Below are positions 1 through 5,007 of a stretch of 7,857 nucleotides of DNA, in pieces. Every line of letters starts with the position of its first letter. The first letter of the stretch is position 1. The notes below the pieces were generated by a model. The model saw nothing but the letters and a program-made list of their open reading frames with translations. It ran no database searches and was not told the origin of the DNA. The position numbers and the translations under genes are program-made. The DNA is from Treponema sp. (GTDB taxonomy: Bacteria > Spirochaetota > Spirochaetia > Treponematales > Breznakiellaceae): positions 1-7,857 of the forward strand of contig WRAL01000056.1 in the NCBI GenBank assembly GCA_009780285.1, written 5' to 3'.

Positions 1-85
1 GCTTATTCCGAAAAGGAGATGCTATGCCCAGATTGCCAAAGCCGTATTCCACTCCCGCCGCGCCCGTAATGATTTAATTACATAA
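1..85 (+). other. Possible 3' end of an upstream gene, frame undecided
   Basis: Three frames are open from the window edge. Frame 1 ends at a TAA at 67-69 and would encode a short tail containing CPDC, a zinc-ribbon-like pair of cysteines. Frame 2 ends at 83-85 and encodes an arginine-rich tail. In frame 3 an AAGGAG-like site at 13-18 precedes an ATG at 24 that gives only 17 residues before TAA at 75-77. I cannot decide which, if any, is real, and I recognise no family. The piece may be a gene remnant, because it stops just before a mobile-looking repeat. Confidence 0.25.
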
Positions 86-90
86 TACGT

Positions 91-210
91 CGAGGCACTT
101 GCAAAACTTCAGGTTTGCAAGCGCACCGCTAAAAAATGCATGTTTCGTAGCCCATAGGGCGAGAAACTGCATAGCCTCGGCAAAACTAACCGAGTTTTGC
201 AAGAGGCTCC
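91..210 (-). repeat. Three-hairpin intergenic repeat, copy 1 (reverse orientation)
   Basis: Three consecutive stem-loops are visible. The first (95-124) has arms built on CACTTGCAAAAC, two mismatches and the tip ACTTCAGGT. The second (136-172) pairs ATGCA, GTTTC and GCCC with GGGC, GAAAC and TGCAT around ATA. The third (173-208) pairs AGCCTC and GCAAAACT with AGTTTTGC and GAGGCT around the loop AACCG. Read on the minus strand, the order of tips (CTCGGTTAG, middle hairpin, CTGAAG), the spacer TTTTTTAGCGG and the AT-rich end match the element at 7376-7481. The 17 bases at 92-108 recur exactly at 5960-5976. There is no transposase, so it is a non-autonomous MITE-like or REP-like repeat, or a complex terminator for whatever lies left of the window. 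Confidence 0.8.
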
Positions 211-286
211 GTCTATTGCGCAATTAAGATGGCTGTCCGAGTATCCGGCACGGATAGCATGAATTTAACGCGCTACGACAAAGTAC

Positions 287-315
287 TTGATTATAGTATC
301 GCAATACGTTACTAT
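287..315 (+). promoter_or_regulatory. Candidate higBA promoter, possibly giving a leaderless transcript
   Basis: TTGATT at 287-292 and TACTAT at 310-315 are separated by 17 bases; a perfect TATAAT also sits at 313-318 but at a 20-base spacing. With the usual 6-7 bases from the -10 box, transcription would begin at or next to the A of the higB ATG at 322. No Shine-Dalgarno sequence precedes that ATG, which fits a leaderless message. This was found by eye only. Confidence 0.4.
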
Positions 316-321
316 AATCCT

Positions 322-603
322 ATGATACTGTCGTTCAAGGACAAAGACGCGGAGCTGGTTTACGGTCAACGGTTTTCAAAAAAGCTGCCGAGAGAGATTC
401 AGAGGGCGGCCTTGAGGAAACTCGTCGTCCTTCACAATTCCGCCAGCCTTGATGATTTGCGGATACCGCCAGGAAACAGGCTCGAACGGCTGCATGGCGA
501 CAGGGAAGGGCAGCATTCGATACGGATAAACGAGCAGTGGCGCGTGTGCTTCACGTGGAAGGACGGCAACGCCGCTGACGTTGAAATCGTCGATTATCAT
601 TAG
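322..603 (+). CDS. higB: HigB-type toxin (RelE/ParE superfamily mRNA interferase)
   Basis: This 93-residue protein matches the HigB family in length and layout. It has a short N-terminal strand (MILSF), two helices rich in Lys and Arg, then the characteristic C-terminal half: NRLERLHGDREGQHSIR, the NEQWRVCFTW strand, and the family-typical end VEIVDYH. HigB toxins cleave mRNA on the ribosome and are neutralised by HigA, encoded immediately downstream. The frame is open upstream to an ATG at 229. I choose the ATG at 322 because it gives the usual HigB N terminus and the extra residues look non-coding. It has no visible ribosome-binding site. The stop TAG (601-603) overlaps the higA ribosome-binding site, so the genes are almost certainly cotranscribed and translationally coupled. 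The reading frame and key motifs are intact, so the toxin is probably functional. Confidence 0.92.
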   Translation: MILSFKDKDAELVYGQRFSKKLPREIQRAALRKLVVLHNSASLDDLRIPPGNRLERLHGDREGQHSIRINEQWRVCFTWKDGNAADVEIVDYH

Positions 604-611
604 GAGGGCGC

Positions 612-911
612 ATGGGCGAAATCAAGACGATTCTTCCGGGCGAGATACTGGAAGAGGAATTCCTTGTTCCGATGGGGATAAGCGCGTACAGGCTGGCGAA
701 GGACATAAAAATATCCGCGACGCGGGTCTCCGAAATACTGAGCGGGAAAAGGCGAATCACCGTTGACACCGCGCTGCGGTTGTCCAAGTATTTCGGAAAC
801 AGCGCGGAGTTCTGGGTCGGCATTCAGGCCGATTTCGAGATAAGGGAAGGGCGCAAGGAGCTTGCCGGCAAGCTGGCGGATATAAGGCTGGCGGAAGCGG
901 TAAGCGCATAG
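612..911 (+). CDS. higA: HigA-type antitoxin (XRE-family helix-turn-helix)
   Basis: This 99-residue protein has the standard HigA beginning, with LPGEILEEEFL at residues 8-18. A helix-turn-helix covers about residues 23-70: ISAYRLAKDIKIS, then TRVSEILSGKRRI as the recognition part, then TALRLSKYFGNSAEFWVG. The C-terminal stretch is rich in Ala, Leu and charged residues. HigA proteins bind HigB and repress their own promoter. The start is supported by GGAGG at 603-607, overlapping the toxin stop, with 8 bases between the two genes. The toxin-first order is the normal higBA arrangement. Autoregulation is expected from the family, although I did not identify an operator with confidence. Confidence 0.93.
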   Translation: MGEIKTILPGEILEEEFLVPMGISAYRLAKDIKISATRVSEILSGKRRITVDTALRLSKYFGNSAEFWVGIQADFEIREGRKELAGKLADIRLAEAVSA

Positions 912-982
912 GCGGCACAGGCTTGATTTTCCCCGCCGGATCGATGATCATGTAGGCAGTGGCGGGAATGGGATAAATCCAA

Positions 983-1268
983 ATGAGACACTTGAAGATC
1001 AGGGGTGTAGCCCAGAAATACATTGCCCGAATGCCGGAATCCTACAGGTCGGCAACCATACGCGCCATCGAGGGGCTACGGGCCGAGCCGCCCGCCGGAA
1101 GGGGACGTGAGGCCAATTGCGGGCCAAAGCAGGACGCAGCCAAGATTAAGGTTAAGAGTCGGCGGCTACAGAGTTTTGTTCAGGGTGGAAGGCGATACCG
1201 TCTTTGTTACCCATGTCGAACCACGAGGCCAGGCCTATGCTAAAAAAAAGACGGGAGGAAAGAAATGA
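983..1268 (+). pseudogene. RelE-type toxin gene, frameshifted
   Basis: Two overlapping frames together give one RelE-like protein. The frame from ATG 983 encodes MRHLKIRGVAQKYIARMP and continues through IRAIEGLRAEPP to about 1090. The next frame carries the second half: EGDVRPIAG, then LRLRVGGYRVLFRVEGDTVF and HVEPRGQAY, ending at TGA 1266-1268. The helix pair, the GDVRPL-type turn and the LRVGxYRVLF strands are typical of RelE/ParE toxins, which cleave mRNA in the ribosome. Removing one base from the CCGCCCGCCGG stretch (about 1088-1097) restores a 94-residue frame, so a single-base insertion is the simplest explanation. The ATG has a purine-rich GGGA just upstream. The stop overlaps the start of the antitoxin (ATGA), confirming the original operon. 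As written the toxin is inactive, unless the shift is a sequencing error or a +1 recoding event. Confidence 0.85.
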
Positions 1269-1498
1269 GCGTTGCCGTTTTAAGAGCGGAACTGCAGGGC
1301 TATATAGCGGACATGCCGGAACAGAATCTGCGCATGCTGCAGCCCCTGCTTCTTGGTCTGTCCAGCCTGCAGATAGTTATTGAGCCAGCGGACGAGGAAG
1401 AATCGGCAATGATCGACGCGGCGATGCTGGAATATGAAAAAGACCCGTCCACTTTCAAGGACTGGGAAACCGTAAAAAAAGAACTCGGGTATCCTTGA
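1265..1498 (+). CDS. Antitoxin-like protein partnered with the broken RelE toxin
   Basis: This 77-residue acidic protein has an N-terminal helical region (VLRAELQGYIADMPEQNLRM). It is followed by IVIEPADEEESAMIDAAM and a C-terminal part (EYEKDPSTFKDWETVKKELG) that could wrap the toxin. I do not recognise a precise family. The layout of a leading helix, a central EPA-type segment and a charged tail with KDPSTF is what I would expect of small antitoxins encoded after RelE toxins. The start has a strong GGGAGGAAAG site and overlaps the toxin stop by four bases, so it was translationally coupled. With the toxin frameshifted this is an orphan antitoxin. No DNA-binding domain is obvious. Confidence 0.75.
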   Translation: MSVAVLRAELQGYIADMPEQNLRMLQPLLLGLSSLQIVIEPADEEESAMIDAAMLEYEKDPSTFKDWETVKKELGYP

Positions 1499-1525
1499 AT
1501 GCCAGAGGAAGCCAGTTTGTCCAGA

Positions 1526-1558
1526 GCGGTCGAGGAAAAAGCTCTGTAACCCGACCGC
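1526..1558. terminator. Hairpin between convergent genes
   Basis: GCGGTCG (1526-1532) pairs perfectly with CGACCGC (1552-1558). An overlapping alternative pairs CAGAGC (1522-1527) with GCTCTG (1541-1546). The site lies between the antitoxin stop (1498) and the end of the convergent ASCH gene (1565), where a two-way terminator is expected. There is no clean T-run after either arm, so the role is uncertain. Confidence 0.3.
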
Positions 1559-1562
1559 CAGC

Positions 1563-1606
1563 GCCTACTCAAACATTTGCAGCGTTCTTTGCTGGCTTGC
1601 GCTGCG
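1563..1606 (-). repeat. Shared 3'-tail repeat, copy 1 (end of ASCH gene)
   Basis: On the minus strand the last 13 codons plus stop of the ASCH gene match those of the DUF2314 gene (2540-2583) at 39 of 44 bases. The last 25 bases are identical, ending two bases after the TAG. Both proteins therefore end in SQ, one variable residue, then RTLQMFE. Similarity fades at once beyond the stop and upstream of the RS codons. Confidence 0.85.
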
Positions 1607-1756
1607 ATCGTCGAAAAACGAAACGGCGCCGCCGCTCGCGTGGATGAGAATCCTGCCTCTGTAGTCGGTCTTCCACGAGCGGTTCTCCACGGCCTTAACG
1701 CCGTAGCATATCATCGAGGCGTAGGGCTGCTGAACCGAAAGCGTTTTTACGAGCAT
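1565..1756 (-). CDS. ASCH-domain protein, truncated and with a foreign-looking tail
   Basis: Residues 1 to about 50 are a clear ASCH-domain start: VKTLSVQQPYASMICYG, then the hallmark VENRSWKTDYRGRILIHA. ASCH domains are PUA-like folds implicated in RNA binding or RNA modification, and are often found beside toxin-antitoxin genes. A complete ASCH domain is usually well over 100 residues. This product has only 63, and after FFDD it runs into a tail shared with the unrelated DUF2314 protein. No continuation of the domain is visible beyond the stop, so the gene has lost its C-terminal half and is probably non-functional or repurposed. The ATG lies 3 bases after the stop of the 40-residue gene, with no good ribosome-binding site, so translation would depend on coupling. 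It is the last gene of the DUF4160 cassette. Confidence 0.75.
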   Translation of the reverse strand: MLVKTLSVQQPYASMICYGVKAVENRSWKTDYRGRILIHASGGAVSFFDDRSASQQRTLQMFE

Positions 1757-1759
1757 GTG

Positions 1760-1882
1760 TTACCGTTCGCTTTCCGCGCCCTTTTCAGAAGATCGGGTCA
1801 AACTTTTGAGAATTCGAGCGATTATCACCAGCGAAATGCCGACCAGCAATAACGCGACGCTTGTCAACAACTGAAAAAGCAT
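1760..1882 (-). CDS. 40-residue single-span membrane peptide
   Basis: This small gene has a near-ideal ribosome-binding site, AGGAGG six bases before the ATG (CAT at 1880-1882 on the + strand). The peptide begins MLFQLLTSVALLLVGISL, continues VIIARILK and ends in a polar tail containing RSSEKGAESER. It therefore has one hydrophobic helix of about 22 residues, then a positive stretch, which predicts an inner-membrane peptide with a cytoplasmic C terminus. The Shine-Dalgarno overlaps the DUF2442 stop (1892-1894), and its TAA is three bases before the ASCH start, so it sits tightly inside the cassette. I recognise no family. Size and topology would suit a small membrane toxin or a small membrane regulator, but nothing here proves either. 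Confidence 0.65.
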   Translation of the reverse strand: MLFQLLTSVALLLVGISLVIIARILKSLTRSSEKGAESER

Positions 1883-1891
1883 ATATACCTC

Positions 1892-2155
1892 CTAAAGCCC
1901 GATCCTGGATGCCGTCTTTCCGTTCGCGTAAAGCTCGTTGCAGCTTATGTCCAGGCCGTCGTTCCAGTAGACCCCGTACCCGCCGGCGGCCACTTTCGCC
2001 TGCTCGAAAAGCCCGCGCGTCAGCCGAAACGCCATGAACGCCTCGTGAGTTTCCATCATGGGCCGCATGTCGTAGATTTTTTCCGGGCCGGCGAGAAACC
2101 GCACGGACAGCCTGAAATCCGGCAGCGCCTCCACCGATTCCACCTTGTGAAACAT
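1892..2155 (-). CDS. DUF2442 domain protein
   Basis: This 87-residue protein has the DUF2442 pattern. An N-terminal strand pair reads VESVEALPDFRLSVRF. A central part, EKIYDMRPMMETHEAF, follows, then the diagnostic end VYWNDGLDISCNELYANG. DUF2442 proteins are small, often sit next to DUF4160, and that pair has been suggested to act as a toxin-antitoxin-like module; the biochemical role is not established. The ATG is two bases after the DUF4160 stop, with GGAG overlapping that stop, so the genes are translationally coupled. The frame extends further upstream, but only as out-of-frame sequence of DUF4160, so the short start is preferred. Confidence 0.88.
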   Translation of the reverse strand: MFHKVESVEALPDFRLSVRFLAGPEKIYDMRPMMETHEAFMAFRLTRGLFEQAKVAAGGYGVYWNDGLDISCNELYANGKTASRIGL

Positions 2156-2157
2156 GC

Positions 2158-2412
2158 CTACTCCAGCGGCGGCAGCTTTCGGATTTGCTGGCTCCGCCAC
2201 ATATCCCGCAGCTCGGACTTGTGCGCTTCCAGCCATTCCCTCGCAAGCCTGTACGCTCTGGCCGGAAGGTCGCCCTCGATCATCTCGCCGCTTTCCAGGT
2301 CCAGAATACCCACATGCTCGCCGTAAAGCGCATGGATGTGCGGCGGATCGTGCTCCTTCCCTCTGAAAAACATTTTTACGACAATTCCGTAAAACCTGGC
2401 TATCTCCGGCAT
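2158..2412 (-). CDS. DUF4160 domain protein
   Basis: This 84-residue protein begins MPEIARFYGIVVKMFF and carries the family signature HDPPHIHALYGEHVGILDL at about residues 21-39. The C-terminal helix has AREWLEAHKSELRDMW. The conserved histidines in PHIH may form an active or metal-binding site, which is inference. The ATG at 2410-2412 is chosen over one nine codons upstream because AAGGAG (2419-2424 on the + strand) is six bases before it and family members start with MPxI. It is the first gene of the cassette, followed by DUF2442 after two bases. A candidate promoter with an inverted repeat lies just upstream. Confidence 0.9.
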   Translation of the reverse strand: MPEIARFYGIVVKMFFRGKEHDPPHIHALYGEHVGILDLESGEMIEGDLPARAYRLAREWLEAHKSELRDMWRSQQIRKLPPLE

Positions 2413-2429
2413 TTTGCGCTCCTTGCATA

Positions 2430-2458
2430 AGCATACCACGGTTTGCCAAAAACGGCAA
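2430..2458 (-). promoter_or_regulatory. Candidate promoter and operator of the DUF4160 cassette
   Basis: On the minus strand TTGCCG (2453-2458) and TATGCT (2430-2435) lie exactly 17 bases apart, with the ribosome-binding site and ATG just downstream. An inverted repeat TTGCC-N6-GGCAA (2443-2458) covers the -35 box and part of the spacer. This is where a self-repressing module would place an operator, though a regulatory role is inference. Confidence 0.45.
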
Positions 2459-2539
2459 TTCGCTAAAGGTTCGTGTCAGGGCCGGCATTTTCGGCGAACG
2501 CCTTCGACTATCCTGATCGTTTTAACGCCGGCCTGGAAA

Positions 2540-2583
2540 GCCTACTCAAACATTTGCAGCGTTCGCCGCTGGCTTTCGCTTCG
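2540..2583 (-). repeat. Shared 3'-tail repeat, copy 2 (end of DUF2314 gene)
   Basis: This is the partner of the copy at 1563-1606, with 39 of 44 bases identical and the final 25 bases, including the TAG and two bases beyond, identical. Here it forms the last 13 codons of the DUF2314 gene, where a tail after EEER is natural for the family. This copy may therefore be closer to the original location. Confidence 0.85.
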
Positions 2584-3081
2584 CTCTTCCTCGGGGATTC
2601 GCTGCAGCAGGGAGCGAATCGAGTGCCCTCCGATTATCATTCCGTTTCTGGTGAACATCCAGTCGGTGATCGCCCCGATGTCGAATTGCACGGAGTCCCC
2701 TATCGCGATTTCGTCAAGATGAATCGGCGCGCTGGAAACGACGCCGTAAAAAAGGCCGTCCTGAAGGGCGATGTCGCCAATCCATATTTGCTCTGCGCTT
2801 ATGTCGTCGCCGTCCACCCGAAAGGCGCACTTGACGAAAAAATCGCTCTCCCCTTCGCCGGGCGCGCTTAGGTGCCGGAAAAAAACGTCCAGAGTCTCGC
2901 GGGCGTTTTCGGCTATGCGCAGAATTTCGTTGTCAAATTCCCTCACGTAGGCCGTGGGCGCCGGCTCGACGACACGGGATCTTGCCGGCTGCCCGCCGCA
3001 GGAGGTAAAAAGCGCGAAGGCAAGGGCGAAAAACGCCGGGCCAAGGCTGCCGCGAAGTAATTTTCTCGCTTTGTTTATCAT
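2542..3081 (-). CDS. DUF2314 lipoprotein
   Basis: This 179-residue protein starts MINKARKLLRG, then has a hydrophobic helix ending LFTSC, a lipobox whose Cys would be lipidated, placing the protein in the cell envelope. The mature part has the DUF2314 features: a helix (REFDNEILRIAENARETL), DVFFRHLSAPGEGESDFFVK, EQIWIGDI, then SVQFDIGAITDWMF and GMIIGGHSIRSLLQRIP. DUF2314 has no established function. The start at 3079-3081 is chosen because it gives a clean signal peptide; longer starts add unconvincing Arg-rich sequence. There is no Shine-Dalgarno, and a candidate promoter ends 7 bases before the ATG. The last residues (RRTLQMFE) are shared with the truncated ASCH protein. It is transcribed away from the phosphohexomutase and toward the DUF4160 cassette. 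Confidence 0.85.
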   Translation of the reverse strand: MINKARKLLRGSLGPAFFALAFALFTSCGGQPARSRVVEPAPTAYVREFDNEILRIAENARETLDVFFRHLSAPGEGESDFFVKCAFRVDGDDISAEQIWIGDIALQDGLFYGVVSSAPIHLDEIAIGDSVQFDIGAITDWMFTRNGMIIGGHSIRSLLQRIPEEERSESQRRTLQMFE

Positions 3082-3088
3082 CAAAAAA

Positions 3089-3117
3089 ACTGTACTCTGC
3101 CTGCGGGGAAAAAGCAA
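3089..3117 (-). promoter_or_regulatory. Candidate promoter of the DUF2314 lipoprotein gene
   Basis: On the minus strand TTGCTT (3112-3117) and TACAGT (3089-3094) are 17 bases apart, and the ATG follows the -10 box by only 7 bases. Transcription would start at or beside the ATG, consistent with the missing ribosome-binding site. Confidence 0.4.
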
Positions 3118-3147
3118 TGGGCCTCCCGCGATTCCGGCCATCTCGCC

Positions 3148-3176
3148 TTGACAGGCCCGCTCGCGCGCGCTACGCT
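3148..3176 (+). promoter_or_regulatory. Candidate promoter of the phosphohexomutase-tatT operon
   Basis: A perfect TTGACA -35 box (3148-3153) is followed after 17 bases by TACGCT (3171-3176), a weaker -10 box. The predicted start near 3183 lies 30-40 bases before the gene start chosen at 3222. It rules out the far-upstream in-frame ATG at 3117. Confidence 0.5.
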
Positions 3177-3221
3177 TTCCGGCAGGCTGGCGCTGCTTCC
3201 GGCGGGCCAATGGGGGCAAGA

Positions 3222-4982
3222 ATGGACAGGCACGAGCTTTTGGCGCGGGCGAGGGATTATGTCGCGAGGGAAAGCGACAGGGGTTTTCGCGAGGAGGTGG
3301 AGGCGCTGCTTGCCGCCGCCGACAAGAGCGAGGCGCTGGCGGAGCTGGAGGAACGGTTTTACCGGGATTTGGAGTTCGGAACCGGCGGCCTGCGCGGGGT
3401 GATAGGCGGCGGTTTTAATAGAATGAACTCGCTCGTGGTAAAAAGCGCGACGCAGGGGCTTTCCACGTATTTGATTAAAGCTTTTCCCGAAAAGGCGGCG
3501 AGCGGCGAGCTTCAGGCGGCTGTGGCCTACGATTCCCGGCGCTTCTCGGCGGAATTTGCCGAGGCGACGGCGCTTGTGTTTGCGGCGAACGGAATTAAAA
3601 CCTGGCTTTTTTCCGGGATGCGCCCCACGCCGCAATTGTCCTTCGCTATGCGGCGCCTTGGTTGCGACACAGGAGTTGTGGTTACGGCGAGCCACAACCC
3701 GCCGCAGTACAACGGCTACAAGGCTTACTGGAACGACGGCTCGCAGGTTATCGGCCCGCACGACGAGGGCATAATAGAAGAAGTCGGCAAGGTTAAAACA
3801 ATCGCCGAGATTTCCAGGCAGGAAGCGCTGGACAAGGGCCTTCTAAAAATCATCGGCGCGGACATGGACGAGGCCTACATCGCTATGGTCAAGTCCTGCA
3901 TGTTCCGCCCGGATCTGATCCGCGCCAAGGGCGCCGAGGTAAAAATCGTTTACACTCCGCTTCACGGCACGGGCGCAATGCACGTTGAAAAGGCGCTGGG
4001 GGATTTGGGCCTGGACGTGATCACCGTTCCCCAGCAGCGCGAGGGCGACGGGAGTTTTCCCACGGTGGCTTTCCCCAATCCGGAAGAGGCCGCCGCGCTG
4101 GACATGGCCATTCAGCTCGGCAAAAAAGAAGGCGCCGACGTGGTCATGGCCACCGATCCGGACGCGGATCGCTTTGGCATCGCGATCCCGGACGGGAAAG
4201 GCGGCTACGCGCTGGTAACCGGAAACCAAACCGGCGCGCTTTTGGCGGATTATATTTTTCTTTCGCTTAAGGAGCAGGGCAGGCTTCCCAAAAACGCCGC
4301 TATGATTAATTCCATCGTTACCACGGGAATGCAAAAAAAGGTTGCGCAAATGCACGGCGTTGACTGCGCCGAATGCCTTACCGGCTTTAAGTGGATCGCA
4401 GACGTTATGCGCAAATGGGAAATCGGCTTGGCGGCGGGCGATCCGAGCGCGCGGGCCTTCGTTTTCGGCACGGAGGAAAGCTACGGCTACAATATTTCCG
4501 GCGAGGTTCGCGACAAGGACGGCATTTCCGCCGCCGCGCTTACCGCCGAGATGACGCTTTACTGGCGCAGCCTGGGAAAAAGCCTTTTGCAAAGGCTGGA
4601 CGAGCTTTACATGGAATGCGGCTATTGGCAGGAGCTTGGAATCTCCAAATATTTCGAGGGGCCAAGCGGCGCCGCCACGATGAAAAAAATCATGGACGGC
4701 TGGCGAGCCGCGCCGCCAAAAACGCTGGGCGGAATCGCCGTGGCGAAAACCCGCGACCTGGAACGCGGCGCGGACGGGCTTCCGGCAAGCGACGCGCTGC
4801 AGTTCTTTCTTGCGGACGGAACGGTGGTCAGCGCGCGCCCAAGCGGAACCGAGCCAAAGATCAAGTTTTACGCTACCTGCTGCGCCGACGCGCGCTCGCT
4901 TGGGCTGGAAGCGGCAAAGGCGGAGGCGGCGCACAAGCTGGACGCGATTGCGCGCGACGTAAAGCGCGCGATAGGCAATTAG
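3222..4982 (+). CDS. Phosphohexomutase (phosphoglucomutase/phosphomannomutase family)
   Basis: This 586-residue enzyme of the alpha-D-phosphohexomutase superfamily interconverts hexose 1- and 6-phosphates in the cytoplasm. All four domain signatures are present. FGTGGLRG is at residues 52-59. The phosphoserine loop TASHNP has Ser157 as the catalytic phosphorylated residue. The metal loop DPDADR has Asp312, Asp314 and Asp316. The sugar-binding GTEES is at 416-420 and the phosphate-binding RPSGTEPK starts at 539. Length and motifs fit the long bacterial type such as Bacillus PgcA. Preference for glucose or mannose phosphate cannot be told from sequence. I chose ATG 3222 because GGGGG lies just before it and the protein then starts MDRHELLARA as relatives do; ATG 3210 is the alternative. 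tatT follows after 25 bases, suggesting an operon. No damage is visible. Confidence 0.93.
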   Translation: MDRHELLARARDYVARESDRGFREEVEALLAAADKSEALAELEERFYRDLEFGTGGLRGVIGGGFNRMNSLVVKSATQGLSTYLIKAFPEKAASGELQAAVAYDSRRFSAEFAEATALVFAANGIKTWLFSGMRPTPQLSFAMRRLGCDTGVVVTASHNPPQYNGYKAYWNDGSQVIGPHDEGIIEEVGKVKTIAEISRQEALDKGLLKIIGADMDEAYIAMVKSCMFRPDLIRAKGAEVKIVYTPLHGTGAMHVEKALGDLGLDVITVPQQREGDGSFPTVAFPNPEEAAALDMAIQLGKKEGADVVMATDPDADRFGIAIPDGKGGYALVTGNQTGALLADYIFLSLKEQGRLPKNAAMINSIVTTGMQKKVAQMHGVDCAECLTGFKWIADVMRKWEIGLAAGDPSARAFVFGTEESYGYNISGEVRDKDGISAAALTAEMTLYWRSLGKSLLQRLDELYMECGYWQELGISKYFEGPSGAATMKKIMDGWRAAPPKTLGGIAVAKTRDLERGADGLPASDALQFFLADGTVVSARPSGTEPKIKFYATCCADARSLGLEAAKAEAAHKLDAIARDVKRAIGN

Positions 4983-5007
4983 GCGCGTAGGCAAAAGGAA
5001 GGAACGC

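Noticed and set aside
91..210. CRISPR array
   Set aside because: The repeats are inverted hairpins of different stems without regular spacing or unique spacers.
757..1023. A minus-strand frame opposite higA and the relE start
   Set aside because: It is in shadow of two genes with clear motifs; the part in the 912-982 gap alone is too short to support a remnant.
1547..1606. Possible integron attC site around the shared gene tail
   Set aside because: A TAAC lies 16-17 bases from the tail in both copies, but the required RYYYAAC and GTTRRRY core pairs are not matched and the ends are not complementary to each other.
1785..2246. A 153-residue minus-strand frame across the DUF2442 region
   Set aside because: It overlaps DUF2442 and the start of the membrane peptide in another frame, is rich in Arg and Gly, and has no family signature.
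3117..3221. Longer N-terminus for the phosphohexomutase from ATG 3117
   Set aside because: The added residues are Arg/Pro/Ala-rich and unlike the family, and a TTGACA promoter at 3148 would start transcription after that ATG.
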